Shown: in pieces, positions 1 to 9,285 of the stretch
Layout of the letters: each line of letters begins with the position of its first letter
Numbering within the stretch: the stretch's first letter is position 1
DNA from: Woeseia sp.
GTDB taxonomy: Bacteria > Pseudomonadota > Gammaproteobacteria > Steroidobacterales > Woeseiaceae
NCBI GenBank assembly: GCA_021773015.1
Contig: JAJFKW010000006.1
Span: forward strand, 124,001 to 188,000
DNA: 64,000 bases
Direction: 5' to 3'
Notes under the pieces: model-generated
The model's database searches: none
Told to the model about the DNA's origin: nothing
The model's input: only the letters and a program-made list of their open reading frames with translations
Program-made: the position numbers and the translations under genes

Positions 1-565
1 TGAAAGTCATGCTGGATCTACGTTCGGTTACACGAACAGGTCCCCGCTCAACACGGTATTCGTACAATAAGTCTGATTGCAGCGGGCCATGCGACGTCGA
101 GTCGTGATCCAGATTAAGCGCATAGCCAAGCAATCTCAACAATTCCATTTCAAATTCACGCAGCACCGGCGCAATATCTTGCACACCTGCCATGCCCCGA
201 ATCGTCTGCGCATACAGGCCGAAAACGTCCGGCTGCGAATCATGTTTGTGTAGGAAATTGAGCAACAATTCATTCGTGTAATAGCCCGCCATCAGCGCGT
301 CACCGACTAATGCCATTGGCGATCCATTCATTTCGGCACCAGTCAGCGTACCCATATCTGTTTTGATCACCCACGAGAGGCTTAGTGGCATGAAGGGCCG
401 CAGTATTCCTTGCAATTTTGACTTTGCTGATCGGCTACCTCTTGCGACCAACGACAGCCGGCCGTAATCCCGGCTGAAAATATCAAGAATCCGACTGGTA
501 TCTCTGAACGGTCTATGGTGCAAAAGCCAAGCGGGCTCTTGCAATATTCGCCTTTGAGTCGCCAC
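1..565 (-). CDS. recO: DNA repair protein RecO (N-terminal part, runs off the window)
   Basis: RecO acts with RecF and RecR to displace SSB, load RecA on gapped DNA and anneal strands. The frame begins at a GTG (563-565), 26 bases past the era stop, and stays open to base 1, giving about 188 residues. The start reads MATQRRILQEPAWLLHHRPF, followed by RILDIFSRDYGRLSLVARG, which is the typical OB-fold N-terminus of RecO. The C-terminal helical domain lies outside the window. The position directly after rnc-era is the conserved proteobacterial order (rnc-era-recO). No ATG fits the frame better. The identity rests on recognised family sequence plus synteny. Confidence 0.9.
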   Translation of the reverse strand, partial: MATQRRILQEPAWLLHHRPFRDTSRILDIFSRDYGRLSLVARGSRSAKSKLQGILRPFMPLSLSWVIKTDMGTLTGAEMNGSPMALVGDALMAGYYTNELLLNFLHKHDSQPDVFGLYAQTIRGMAGVQDIAPVLREFEMELLRLLGYALNLDHDSTSHGPLQSDLLYEYRVERGPVRVTERRSSMTF

Positions 566-591
566 GCTATTCGAGAGCTGCCCACATCCGG

Positions 592-1494
592 CTACGGTGC
601 GTCGTAACCAAGACCGAGCAGGTCTTTCTCATTGTCCGCCCAATTGTCTTTGACCTTGACCCATAACTCTAGATGTACTGGAACACCAAGTTTTGCCTTC
701 AGCTCGAGGCGCGCGGCACGGCCGATCTTCTTCAAATGCTTGCCACCTTTACCAACGACGATGCCCTTTTGACTGCCTCTTTCCACCCATATTATTGCGT
801 GCACTGCCGCGCCTTCTGGCTCTTGTACGAAACGTTCGATCTGCACGGTCAAGCCATAAGGCACTTCTTGGCGCAGACTCAATGTCAATTTTTCGCGAAT
901 GAGCTCCGCCATGTGAAAATCGTCACTTCGGTCGGTTCGCATCTCGCTTGGAAACAACGGCGGGGACTCAGGCAAGAAGTCCGGTATCAATGACAATAGT
1001 CGGTCGACGTTGTCGCCGCCGGTCGCAGAGATCGGGATCACTGCGGCGAAACTCGCTCTGTCACTCATCTCCGAAATAGTCTGCAGCAGAACTTCGCGAG
1101 GGTGCACTTTGTCGATTTTGTTAAGAATAGCGAGCGCTGGGACTCCGCTGTCGACAACACGGCGCATTGCCGTCTCATCTTCGCGAGTCCAGCGGTTAGC
1201 TTCGCACAGAAACAAAATAAGATCCGCATCGCTCAATGCACTTGCGGCAGTTCGGTTCATCATACGGTTCATCGCTTTACTCGCGTTATGATGCAGACCG
1301 GGTGTGTCAATGAATAGAATTTGTGCACTTGCCGTATCGTGCACAGCAACAATGCGATGGCGAGTCGTTTGTGGCTTGGGCGTAACGATGCTGACCTTGT
1401 CCCCGACAATCGCGTTGATCAGGGTCGACTTGCCAACATTCGGCCTGCCGATAACGGCAACAAAGCCGCAACGAAAATTCTCAGTCCCGGTCAA
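592..1494 (-). CDS. era: GTPase Era
   Basis: Essential Ras-like GTPase that binds the 3' end of 16S rRNA and checks 30S maturation. The 300 residues match the usual length. The G1 loop GRPNVGKST is at residues 16-24, followed by DTPGLHH (G3) and NKIDKV (G4). A C-terminal KH RNA-binding domain carries a GKGGKHLKKIG segment. The start overlaps the rnc stop by 4 bases (ATGA), so the two genes are translationally coupled. This is the second gene of an rnc-era-recO unit and no key residue is missing. Confidence 0.97.
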   Translation of the reverse strand: MTGTENFRCGFVAVIGRPNVGKSTLINAIVGDKVSIVTPKPQTTRHRIVAVHDTASAQILFIDTPGLHHNASKAMNRMMNRTAASALSDADLILFLCEANRWTREDETAMRRVVDSGVPALAILNKIDKVHPREVLLQTISEMSDRASFAAVIPISATGGDNVDRLLSLIPDFLPESPPLFPSEMRTDRSDDFHMAELIREKLTLSLRQEVPYGLTVQIERFVQEPEGAAVHAIIWVERGSQKGIVVGKGGKHLKKIGRAARLELKAKLGVPVHLELWVKVKDNWADNEKDLLGLGYDAP

Positions 1495-2174
1495 TCTTCA
1501 ACACCCTTTAGCGATTCCATCATCTTAGTCGCTGCTTGCTGTTCCGCATTTCTTCGGCTACTGCCCGAGCCCGACGTTTGTAAGGAAAGCACCGGCACGC
1601 TGCAATTTACGGAAAATGTCTGCTGGTGCGCTTTTCCTTTTACGGTTGCAACCACGTATTCCGGCAACGCCAGTTTTCGCGACTGCAGATATTCCTGTAG
1701 TTTGGTTTTTGGGTCCCGCAAATCGTCTGGATCGGGCAATCGCTCCAGTCGTTCGCCAAATACATTGCCGATCACCTCAGCTGCCCTATCGTAGGAAGAA
1801 TCCAGATATACGGCCCCAAAAATCGCTTCCAGCGCATCGGCCAAAATTGACGCACGGCGATGACCCCCTGCTTTTTTCTCACCTGCGCCAAGTATCAGGT
1901 GCTGACCAATGCCTAGCTCCACGGCCAATGCGGACAGCGACGTATCTTTGACCAACGATGCGCGAACCCGACTCAACTCACCTTCATCAGCATCCGGCAA
2001 GCGCTCGAATACCGCCTCAGATATGACACTATCAAGCACGGCGTCACCCAAGAATTCCAGGCGTTCGTTGTTTGCGCTGCTGGCGCTTCGGTGCGTGAGT
2101 GCCCTTATTAGGTAATCCTCATTGCGAAAGCCATAACGCAGCGTTTCTGATACCCAGTTTATTGCCTTATGCAT
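1491..2174 (-). CDS. rnc: Ribonuclease III
   Basis: Double-strand-specific endoribonuclease that processes rRNA precursors and many mRNAs. The N-terminal catalytic domain holds the signature NERLEFLGDAVLD. The second acidic cluster is in the segment DALEAIFGAVYLDS. A C-terminal dsRBD ends with GSGSSRRNAEQQAA. I place the start at the ATG at 2172-2174, which gives 227 residues and an N-terminus (MHKAINWVSETLRYGF) matching the family. A GTG at 2204 would add ten residues and is possible. The gene ends inside the era start (4-base overlap). Confidence 0.96.
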   Translation of the reverse strand: MHKAINWVSETLRYGFRNEDYLIRALTHRSASSANNERLEFLGDAVLDSVISEAVFERLPDADEGELSRVRASLVKDTSLSALAVELGIGQHLILGAGEKKAGGHRRASILADALEAIFGAVYLDSSYDRAAEVIGNVFGERLERLPDPDDLRDPKTKLQEYLQSRKLALPEYVVATVKGKAHQQTFSVNCSVPVLSLQTSGSGSSRRNAEQQAATKMMESLKGVED

Positions 2175-2383
2175 GCACCAGCTCAACAATTGTCGGGCCG
2201 ACACGATGCATATGGCAATCGAATTGTCGGCTCAAATGGTCGTTATAATTCGGGCGCCTACTGTAGCAAATACCGCACCAGGTATGGCCAGAGGAATTGC
2301 GAAAATGCTTGAGGAATGGCGAATCGCAGCATGTCGCATAACACGCTACAGGATGGTACGGGGGAAACTGCGCGACTGCTTGT

Positions 2384-2788
2384 CTAGCGCCTCACTAGGG
2401 CGCGCTTGTCGAACTTCACTGTAAAGTAGACATTGGCAATAAATGGGGCAGTATGGTCGTAAGTTGCAGCAACCTCAAAGCCTCCATCGACTTGGCTCAC
2501 CACGACATCTCGGTAGCCGATAACATCGACGCTCTCAATGCCAAATCGCCGAGAAATTGATTTGCGAATGGTGCTGCGCGACGGATTCTGTCCGTCAAAT
2601 TCTTCGAATACACCGTCGACGACGCCGGTCACTTTGAGATAGTTCAGATATATTGGTGTTAACCGCATGGCGGCAAATACAAATACGCCGACGAAACAGA
2701 CCAAAATGATCAATCCCAGCGTGGTCATGCCGCGTTGCCTGTTGGCTGTGCGCAATCCACCTAGATTTTGCGAAATTGACCGATTCAT
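2384..2788 (-). CDS. DUF4845 membrane protein
   Basis: Small inner-membrane protein of unknown function, about 134 residues, of the DUF4845 family usually encoded between lepB and rnc. One transmembrane segment follows a basic start (NRQRGMTTLGLIILVCFVG); the rest is predicted periplasmic. The RQRG-M junction before the hydrophobic stretch resembles a prepilin cleavage site but lacks the usual Glu at +5, so I do not call it a pilin. The ATG at 2788 is preceded by GGAG and is preferred over the in-frame TTG at 2794. The assignment relies on position and sequence resemblance. Its role is unknown, although the neighbourhood (signal peptidase, RNase III) is conserved. Confidence 0.85.
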   Translation of the reverse strand: MNRSISQNLGGLRTANRQRGMTTLGLIILVCFVGVFVFAAMRLTPIYLNYLKVTGVVDGVFEEFDGQNPSRSTIRKSISRRFGIESVDVIGYRDVVVSQVDGGFEVAATYDHTAPFIANVYFTVKFDKRALVRR

Positions 2789-2859
2789 GCCCAAACTCCA
2801 TTCTGTTGTTTGCTGATCGTAGGTTAATTTTGGTGGTCAATTCAGTGACTTGCACCACA

Positions 2860-3627
2860 CTATTGAATTTTGGTGCCTATTCTGCCCCAGTTGGGCCACT
2901 CAATGCCATCCATGTGCATCCATATCAGCACCGCCTCGCCCACCAAGTAGCGCTCAGGAACAGCGCCGATGTAACGGCTATCGCTACTGTGGTCGCGATT
3001 GTCCCCCATCATAAAGAACTCTCCCTGCGCAATGATCCAGCTGCCATCTCTTTCCCGATTCGCAGGCACGTCATACAATGTCCCGTGCTGCCGTTCGCCA
3101 AGCATCTCAACGAACCTCGGTACCCTTCCATGTAGTGGGGCATTGACATCACGACTTGTTTGCACCAACTCGCCATTGATAAATAGTTGTTGATTTCGGA
3201 ATACGATTTCATCCCCTGGCAGCCCAACAACACGCTTAATGTAGTTGATTCTTGGATCGGATGGCAGGCGAAATACCACGACGTCCCCGCGTTTTGGGGA
3301 CCCGGTTTCAATCACCTTTTTCTCCAATACCGGCAATCTAAGCCCGTAGCTGAATTTCTTAACGAAGATAAAGTCACCCTGCACCAACGTTGGCATCATT
3401 GAGCCAGAGGGAATGCGAAAGGGCTCAAAAATAAATGACCGAATGATCAACACGAATAATAGAACCGGAAAAAATGATCGTGAATAATCGATGATCGTCA
3501 GTATCACCCTAGATGGCTGAAGAGCGTTCTGTTCTACCAACCTTCCATAATAGAAACGGTTGAACGCGACGACGGCACCCGTAAACGCGGTCAACAAGGT
3601 TAAAGTCAAAGCCAAATTAAATTGCAT
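2860..3627 (-). CDS. lepB: Signal peptidase I
   Basis: Membrane-bound serine protease that cleaves Sec and Tat signal peptides in the periplasm. It has two N-terminal hydrophobic segments (about residues 5-22 and 52-67) and the catalytic Ser in PSGSMMPTL (Ser76). The general-base Lys is in NYIKRVVGLPGDEI (about Lys131), and the conserved MGDNRDHSSDSR box comes later. The length of 255 residues is short of the E. coli enzyme but normal for the family. It lies 9 bases after lepA, so the two genes are probably co-transcribed. Confidence 0.97.
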   Translation of the reverse strand: MQFNLALTLTLLTAFTGAVVAFNRFYYGRLVEQNALQPSRVILTIIDYSRSFFPVLLFVLIIRSFIFEPFRIPSGSMMPTLVQGDFIFVKKFSYGLRLPVLEKKVIETGSPKRGDVVVFRLPSDPRINYIKRVVGLPGDEIVFRNQQLFINGELVQTSRDVNAPLHGRVPRFVEMLGERQHGTLYDVPANRERDGSWIIAQGEFFMMGDNRDHSSDSRYIGAVPERYLVGEAVLIWMHMDGIEWPNWGRIGTKIQ

Positions 3628-3636
3628 CGATCACAC

Positions 3637-5427
3637 TCACTTATCAACGCGTAATACGGCAAGAAATGCTTCTTGCGGTATTTCTACTGAACCAATTTGT
3701 TTCATCCGCTTCTTGCCTGCTTTTTGTTTCTCAAGCAGTTTTCTTTTGCGGCTCACATCGCCGCCATAACACTTCGCCGTCACATTTTTTCTAAGCGCCT
3801 TGACGTTAGCGCGCGAGATTATCTGACTTCCTACCGCCGCTTGAATCGCAACATCAAACATTTGCCGTGGAATCAGTTCACGCATTTTCTCTACCAGGTC
3901 ACGTCCGCGGTGGGTCGATTTATCTCGATGTACAATGATCGATAAGGCATCAACCCGCTCCTTGTTGATTAACACATCGAGGCGTACAAGATTCGCTGGT
4001 TCGAATCTGTCTAACTGATAGTCGAACGATGCGAATCCGCGGCTTACCGATTTCAGTTTGTCGAAAAAATCCATAACCACTTCGGCCAGCGGCAATTCGT
4101 ATTCAAGCGAGACTTGACTACCAAGATAACGAATGTGCTTTTGCACACCTCGTTTTTCAATGCACAATTTCATTACCGAGCCGACGTGTACCTCCGGAAC
4201 CAGAATATTGGTTAGAATTATTGGCTCTCTTAGTTCGACAATTTCATTTACCGGCGGCAATTTCGAAGGATTATCCACGCCGAGGACGTTGCCGTCTGCT
4301 AGCTCAACTTCGTAGATAACCGTGGGTGCAGTGGTTATCAAATCCAAACTATATTCGCGTTCCAGCCTCTCCTGGACGATTTCCATGTGCAGCATACCCA
4401 GAAACCCACAGCGAAAGCCAAATCCAAGCGCGGCAGAAGTTTCTGGCTCAAAGTGCAGCGCAGCGTCATTGAGTCTTAACTTCTGTAGTGCTTCGCGGAA
4501 ATTTTCATAGTCGTCCGAACGAATTGGAAACAGCCCAGCAAATACACGCGGCTGAATTTGCTTAAAACCCGGTAGCGGTTCGCCGCAAGGCTGCGCGGCC
4601 AAAGTAAGCGTGTCACCGACGGGTGCGCCGTAAATATCTTTGATGCCGGATATAACGAAACCTACTTCACCCGTCTGCAACGCGGCACGGTCCTCCATCT
4701 TCGGTGTAAAGGCGCCAACTCGATCGGCGTTGTAGGAACGCTCCGTGGACATCACCGTGAACTTGGCCTTTTTGGGCAGACTTCCGTTGACGACGCGAAC
4801 GAGAGATACAACGCCGACATAGTTATCAAACCAGGAGTCAATAATAAGTGCCTGCAGCGGCCCATTCGGGTCACCCTCGGGCGCAGGCACCAGACTCACC
4901 AATTGGTCTAGCAGTTCTGGAATGCCCTCGCCGGTTTTTGCGCTGACTCTGATCGCATTTTGTGCGTCCACGCCGATAATATCTTCGATCTCCTGCACTA
5001 CTCGATCCGGGTCAGCCGCGGGCAGATCGATCTTGTTAAGTACCGTCAGAACTTCAAGCCCTTGATCAATTGCCGTTGCGCAATTCGCGACACTTTGTGC
5101 CTCAACACCCTGCGCTGCGTCAACCACTAACAATGCACCTTCGCAGGCAGCCAGTGATCGCGAGACCTCATATGAGAAATCAACATGACCGGGCGTGTCA
5201 ATAAAATTCAGCTGGTACTCCTGCTCATCGCTTGCGCGATAATTCAGTGAGACGCTCTGCGCTTTGATCGTGATGCCGCGCTCACGTTCCAAATCCATCG
5301 AATCTAATACCTGTTCCGACATTTCGCGATCTTGCAGCCCGCCGCAAATTTGTATAAAGCGGTCCGCTATCGTCGATTTGCCATGATCGATATGGGCAAT
5401 TATGGAGAAATTTCGTATGTGCTTCAT
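3637..5427 (-). CDS. lepA: Elongation factor 4 (LepA)
   Basis: Ribosome-associated GTPase that remodels stalled or mistranslocated ribosomes. The 596 residues match the family. It has the P-loop [13 protein letters not shown] near the N-terminus, DTPGHVDF (G3) and [10 protein letters not shown] (G4). EF-G-like domains II, III and V follow, and the LepA-specific C-terminal domain ends [19 protein letters not shown]. The gene sits upstream of lepB with a 9-base gap. The 130 bases between it and the glutaredoxin gene hold no other frame I would support. Confidence 0.98.
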   Translation of the reverse strand: MKHIRNFSIIAHIDHGKSTIADRFIQICGGLQDREMSEQVLDSMDLERERGITIKAQSVSLNYRASDEQEYQLNFIDTPGHVDFSYEVSRSLAACEGALLVVDAAQGVEAQSVANCATAIDQGLEVLTVLNKIDLPAADPDRVVQEIEDIIGVDAQNAIRVSAKTGEGIPELLDQLVSLVPAPEGDPNGPLQALIIDSWFDNYVGVVSLVRVVNGSLPKKAKFTVMSTERSYNADRVGAFTPKMEDRAALQTGEVGFVISGIKDIYGAPVGDTLTLAAQPCGEPLPGFKQIQPRVFAGLFPIRSDDYENFREALQKLRLNDAALHFEPETSAALGFGFRCGFLGMLHMEIVQERLEREYSLDLITTAPTVIYEVELADGNVLGVDNPSKLPPVNEIVELREPIILTNILVPEVHVGSVMKLCIEKRGVQKHIRYLGSQVSLEYELPLAEVVMDFFDKLKSVSRGFASFDYQLDRFEPANLVRLDVLINKERVDALSIIVHRDKSTHRGRDLVEKMRELIPRQMFDVAIQAAVGSQIISRANVKALRKNVTAKCYGGDVSRKRKLLEKQKAGKKRMKQIGSVEIPQEAFLAVLRVDK

Positions 5428-5557
5428 GCGGCGATGGGTGCGATACCGGTCAGAGCGGCAATTGCAGGCTGGGCGGGATTCTGCTCAATCGTTAGGAAGT
5501 AAGACAATCGGCGGAGTATATCTGTTTACGGCGCAGGCTTCGCAGTTTTAACGGTGC

Positions 5558-5818
5558 TCATGTCTCGATTTTCGACAATAATCGTCCAATTGCAGTCCGA
5601 TCAAGGTGAAAATGGCAAACTTCGTGACCTGCATAAACAACCACGGGAATCTTCAGCTCGTAACGGTCTAGCCAATCATCCGAGGTATCTATATTCCGAA
5701 TACGTAGAGGCAAGCGCCCACGAATCATTGGTTGTAACTCCTCAATTAGTTTCTCGCACAAATGGCATCCGGGACGGCTAAAAACCTCAATGCCGACTGT
5801 GCCTGAATCTTCCGCCAT
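5558..5818 (-). CDS. Glutaredoxin-like protein (DUF836 type)
   Basis: Small thioredoxin-fold protein of 86 residues. The N-terminal strand leads into FSRPGCHLCEKLIEEL, giving a C-x-x-C redox pair, and the cis-Pro loop is in YELKIPVVVYAG. This family is often encoded next to lepA in gammaproteobacteria. The substrate is unknown, and a disulfide or glutathione-linked redox role is inferred only from the fold. The gene begins 25 bases after rseC, so it may ride on the rpoE operon. Confidence 0.85.
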   Translation of the reverse strand: MAEDSGTVGIEVFSRPGCHLCEKLIEELQPMIRGRLPLRIRNIDTSDDWLDRYELKIPVVVYAGHEVCHFHLDRTAIGRLLSKIET

Positions 5819-5843
5819 CGCAATGCTTTATGCCGGAGAGCGC

Positions 5844-6284
5844 CTAGCGGTCCGACGCTGACACAATCGACGGTACGAATTGCCGTAGACAGCGATTTTT
5901 CCGAAGATAACTTCGACCAATCCGATGACCACCCAGTAATCCAAAGACTGCAAGTGCGACTGCAATACCATCTGCGACTTGACCTTGCCAAAGCCAGGCA
6001 AGCGATAGCACAGCGAGCATTCCGACAAGTGGCAAGCCATAGGCTAGAAATGCTGCGTAAAGCAGTCGATCCGAACCCAAAGTGACTTCGACCTCCTCGC
6101 CAATGCGCAGCGAGCCGCCACTTGGCATCTCAATATCAATACTCGTCGCATTCGTCTTCGCCCCGAATAGCCCGGCACCACAGCCATTGCCTGCGGCACA
6201 GCGGCTGCAAATCAACTCACGATCAACTTGCAACGTGACAAAGCCATTGTTGATTGCGGAGATTTTGCCTCTAGATCTTTGCAT
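5844..6284 (-). CDS. rseC: RseC/MucC family protein
   Basis: Inner-membrane protein of the rpoE operon. RseC in E. coli modulates sigma-E signalling and takes part in reducing SoxR. From the ATG at 6282-6284 it has 146 residues. An N-terminal domain with a cysteine cluster (ICSRCAAGNGCGAGLFG) is followed by two hydrophobic segments (LLYAAFLAYGLPLVGMLAV and IAVALAVFGLLGG). The frame is open upstream to 6437, overlapping rseB, but that extension has no family-like sequence. The Shine-Dalgarno site is poor, so the exact start is uncertain. Confidence 0.85.
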   Translation of the reverse strand: MQRSRGKISAINNGFVTLQVDRELICSRCAAGNGCGAGLFGAKTNATSIDIEMPSGGSLRIGEEVEVTLGSDRLLYAAFLAYGLPLVGMLAVLSLAWLWQGQVADGIAVALAVFGLLGGHRIGRSYLRKNRCLRQFVPSIVSASDR

Positions 6285-6352
6285 CTTCGAAGAGTATCGC
6301 AGATTTCCATCAAGTTGCAGCCGACGATGGCGGCAATACTCAACGCAAGCAT

Positions 6353-7342
6353 TCAGCGCAAGCGCATACCGGTGGCGATGGACTCGACGGTCGATGGCGG
6401 CACTTCCCCGACGGCCGTGATTTGAAACCCATTCCACTGCGTCGAATAGGAATTTGACGCACCACGCCGCGCTGCAGTTTGCAGTGCATCGTCAATTTGC
6501 TCGGAAATAAATACTGACACTGAGGCCAGGCCGTCGCTATAGAGAATATGTGTTACCGGCGTCTTAGACGCTGTGAGTACTTCAGATCCTGCAGACACCG
6601 CTTTGAAACCATGTGGCAATCCGTCAGATGTCCAGTCCGATTGCTGTGTTACGTCGGAATCAGCTGAATTTTTTCCAGGATTCGCGTACCAAGTGAAATT
6701 GTCAAGACTGACCGATGGTTCCAATTTGTGTTTGCTGATAGGCGAATCAATTTGCACGTCTGCAAATTTAAGCTGATTTACCACATCACCTTGCTGATCA
6801 ATCAATTCCGTGCGTAATGGAAATCCGGTTGCCCGATCTAGCCAATAACGATGTTCGAATCGGTGCGAGTCCTTCGGTTTGATGGCAATTTTTACTGCTT
6901 TGCGGCCCGCTACGCGCTCTTCTCCATTGCCGACAATCAATATATCGTATTGTGCGCCCGGATCGACCTTGCTACTTGGCAACGTTGCAAATAATGAGCT
7001 AGCATTTTTCCACTGCTCGACCAAAACGGACTTCTTGTCCGGCAATATGCAATGAACCTCGTCGCCCACGCGGATTAACTCGAGGCCATTCCCTTCCTGC
7101 GTCACAATACGTTCGTTCACAATGCCATCGATTGTCTTGTGTACGACTTTCAGTGGCTGAGCACCATCCTTACCCTGACGAATAACGGTGCCCTCATAGT
7201 CCAATGTCAAAATGGCGTTGGACATTTTTTGCAGCCACGCATCCGGACTCATGTTATCGCGGGCAGCTACGTTCACGACGGCTATTAGCAGCGCGACAAC
7301 CGCCAGCGCTAAAGCTGACTTTCTTCCAACTTGCTTAGTCAT
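6353..7342 (-). CDS. rseB: Sigma-E regulatory protein RseB/MucB
   Basis: Periplasmic protein that binds the anti-sigma factor RseA, shields it from DegS cleavage and senses mislocalised lipopolysaccharide or lipoprotein. It has 329 residues. A Sec signal (SALALAVVALLIAVVNVAA) precedes a lipoprotein-carrier-like fold beginning DAWLQKMSNAILTLDYEGTV. The C-terminal domain includes the segment LPHGFKAVSAG. It lies in the conserved rpoE-rseA-rseB-rseC order, 31 bases after rseA. It controls how much sigma-E reaches the promoters noted at 8703 and 43817. Confidence 0.95.
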   Translation of the reverse strand: MTKQVGRKSALALAVVALLIAVVNVAARDNMSPDAWLQKMSNAILTLDYEGTVIRQGKDGAQPLKVVHKTIDGIVNERIVTQEGNGLELIRVGDEVHCILPDKKSVLVEQWKNASSLFATLPSSKVDPGAQYDILIVGNGEERVAGRKAVKIAIKPKDSHRFEHRYWLDRATGFPLRTELIDQQGDVVNQLKFADVQIDSPISKHKLEPSVSLDNFTWYANPGKNSADSDVTQQSDWTSDGLPHGFKAVSAGSEVLTASKTPVTHILYSDGLASVSVFISEQIDDALQTAARRGASNSYSTQWNGFQITAVGEVPPSTVESIATGMRLR

Positions 7343-7373
7343 TTGCTGTCACTGTGGAATAAATCCTGGATGC

Positions 7374-7976
7374 TTACTCTGGACTAGAATTTACACTATC
7401 CTCGGCATTTGCCTCATCGTCAATCGTCGACTGAACTGCGGACTGAATTTCAGTTGCTGGAACCAATTGCGCGCGCGGCTCAACGACAACCAGCCCGCTT
7501 TCTTCGATATTGGCTATATTCCAATCAACCAGACTAACGCTGCCACCAGTACCCCACGAAGAATTTTCGTGACGACGATACATTTCGGCCAGCCGATCAT
7601 CGGTTTGCGCCGTCGACTCAACATCGACACTATCGGGGGCACCCACCATCCGCAGGCCAACTAATGCCAAGATAGCAACCGATGCTGCAACCGCGAAGCC
7701 AGCAAGCGGTCGCGCGAAGCGATTTCTTGCTTGCGACGTCAACGCAGTTTCTGCTATCACCTCGTCGCCTAGCGACTCGGCAATACGCGTACGTAGCAAA
7801 TTCATATTTGGAATATCAATATCGCGTCTAATCGCGCGTCCAATATCCAAGTAATCCGCAACCTGCTGCCGCATATCCGCATCTTGACTTAATCGACGAA
7901 GCAAAAGCTCTGATTCGTTTTCCGGCAATTCGCCATCCACAAACGCAGATATTTGCATTCTCAACGCTTCATTCAT
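7374..7976 (-). CDS. rseA: Anti-sigma-E factor RseA/MucA
   Basis: Single-pass inner-membrane anti-sigma factor of 200 residues. The cytoplasmic N-terminal domain opens MNEALRMQISAFVDGELPEN, the RseA/MucA sigma-binding signature. A transmembrane segment follows (about residues 90-110: LAGFAVAASVAILALVGL), and the rest is periplasmic and acidic. Under envelope stress it is cut by DegS and then RseP; rseP is also encoded in this window at 42390. It is 104 bases downstream of rpoE and in the same operon. Confidence 0.94.
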   Translation of the reverse strand: MNEALRMQISAFVDGELPENESELLLRRLSQDADMRQQVADYLDIGRAIRRDIDIPNMNLLRTRIAESLGDEVIAETALTSQARNRFARPLAGFAVAASVAILALVGLRMVGAPDSVDVESTAQTDDRLAEMYRRHENSSWGTGGSVSLVDWNIANIEESGLVVVEPRAQLVPATEIQSAVQSTIDDEANAEDSVNSSPE

Positions 7977-8080
7977 ATCTCACCATCAACTAGCTCAAAT
8001 TCCAAAATTATTTGTGTGCGTTCTTCATTCACGTAACGCACAATTTTTCCATCCGATATATTGCTTAATCGATCAACGTA

Positions 8081-8656
8081 TTAATCGATCAACGTACCGA
8101 TTTTCTTACTAATCGCATCGCGCGCTCTAAATATTCTTGAACGAACGGTGCCTACTGGGCATTCCATTGTTTGTGCGATCTCTTCGTAACTCATCCCTTC
8201 AAACTCTCGCAGTATTATTGCCGTCCGCAAGTCCTCAGGCAAAGCCGCTATCGCACGTTCCACAGTCGCGTGCAGTTCCCGACTCAGTGTTACACCCTCC
8301 GGCGTGTCGGTTTCCTTCAATTTCGCATGCAAATCGAATTGCGCCGGATCCTGCAGGTCCAACTCAACATCCATCGGCCGCCGTCGCTGTGCGGCCAAGT
8401 AATTCTTCGCGGTATTGACGGCTATTCTGTACATCCATGTATAAAAAGCGCTGTCGCCACGGAATCGCGGCAATGCCCGGTAAGCCTTGAGAAAAGCTTC
8501 CTGCGCAATATCCAATGATTGATCGGGATCCCGCACATAACGCATTACCAAATTGACGATCTTGTGCTGGTATTTCAACACCAGCAAATCAAATGCCCCT
8601 TTGTCGCCCTTCTGTACTCGCTTGACCAGTTGGGCATCTGTCGGTTCAACGGCCAT
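8081..8656 (-). CDS. rpoE: RNA polymerase sigma factor RpoE (sigma-E/AlgU)
   Basis: Extracytoplasmic-function sigma factor controlling the envelope-stress regulon. Region 2 includes LVKRVQKGDKGAFDLLVLKY and FYTWMYRIAVNTAKNYL. Region 4 includes LREFEGMSYEEIAQTMECP and GTVRSRIFRARDAI. I use the ATG at 8656 (191 residues) because MAVEPTDAQLVKRV aligns with known RpoE starts. Frames from 8674 or 8698 would begin in or near the proposed promoter. The gene heads rpoE-rseA-rseB-rseC. Confidence 0.96.
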   Translation of the reverse strand: MAVEPTDAQLVKRVQKGDKGAFDLLVLKYQHKIVNLVMRYVRDPDQSLDIAQEAFLKAYRALPRFRGDSAFYTWMYRIAVNTAKNYLAAQRRRPMDVELDLQDPAQFDLHAKLKETDTPEGVTLSRELHATVERAIAALPEDLRTAIILREFEGMSYEEIAQTMECPVGTVRSRIFRARDAISKKIGTLID

Positions 8657-8702
8657 ATTGGCTGTCCCCGCCATTACCAGGGCGCACTTGCTCAACACCG
8701 GG

Positions 8703-8729
8703 ATAGACCGGCGCCATCTGGGAAAGTTC
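8703..8729 (-). promoter_or_regulatory. Sigma-E-type promoter upstream of rpoE
   Basis: Reading on the minus strand, GAACTT (8724-8729) is followed after 16 bases by TCTAT (8703-8707). This matches the sigma-E -35 element (GGAACTT core) closely and the -10 (TCTGA/TCAAA type) partly. Predicted transcription would start near 8696, giving a leader of about 40 bases to the ATG at 8656. Autoregulation of rpoE by its own product is well established in related bacteria. Confidence 0.7.
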
Positions 8730-8864
8730 GCCGATAGCCGCTTGAATCATCATTCTATTATTATCTTTTGTGATACAGGTCCACTCCGGCCGCACGTTTG
8801 CAACCCAATTGCGTCGTCGCGACAACAATCAGCAGCAAGTAACATACTGATTCCACAGATGATA

Positions 8865-9272
8865 TCAGTTAGCACTGACACCACCAATAAGTTGGCGATT
8901 TTGCTGCCATATCAGCTGCAGGCGATGCCAATTGGCGTCTTCGACCGCACATCCACTCAACAATTCAGCGTGATGACTACCATTTTCCAAGTCAATTCGC
9001 AGCCACGCGAAACGCTGCAACACCAACGTTCCCCGTGCCAACAATCCGCGTCGGAATTGACCGTTTTTGGCGAATAGAACCACCTGGCCGTCGCTATTTA
9101 CACGCAATAACGCAACTCGTTTTGCCGCTTGAACATGACGAAACCATTGATATCCGCAGACCACCATCCACCACAAGAATAGCGGCGCTTTGATAAAGGG
9201 TGTCATCGACATGCTGACGATGAGGCCGCAACCTGCAAGCCAGGCAAACAACAAGAAGCCGACAAGTTTCAT
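8865..9272 (-). CDS. ygfX: YgfX family membrane protein
   Basis: Small inner-membrane protein of the YgfX/CptA family, normally encoded directly after sdhE. In E. coli it has been described as a toxin-like inhibitor of cytoskeletal proteins paired with SdhE, a claim that is debated. Two adjacent hydrophobic segments lie near the N-terminus (KLVGFLLFAWLAGCGLIVSM and FIKAPLFLWWMVVCGYQWF), followed by a cytoplasmic beta-rich part. The family motif LRPDAGLR sits just before the ATG at 9272, so translation may start upstream inside sdhE. A GTG at 9353 is in frame. The start is therefore uncertain. Confidence 0.75.
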   Translation of the reverse strand: MKLVGFLLFAWLAGCGLIVSMSMTPFIKAPLFLWWMVVCGYQWFRHVQAAKRVALLRVNSDGQVVLFAKNGQFRRGLLARGTLVLQRFAWLRIDLENGSHHAELLSGCAVEDANWHRLQLIWQQNRQLIGGVSAN

Positions 9273-9285
9273 GCGCAACCCAGCA

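Noticed and set aside
2173-2424. 83-codon plus-strand frame over the rnc-DUF4845 gap
   Set aside because: It runs antisense into both neighbours, has no ribosome site and no resemblance to a known family.
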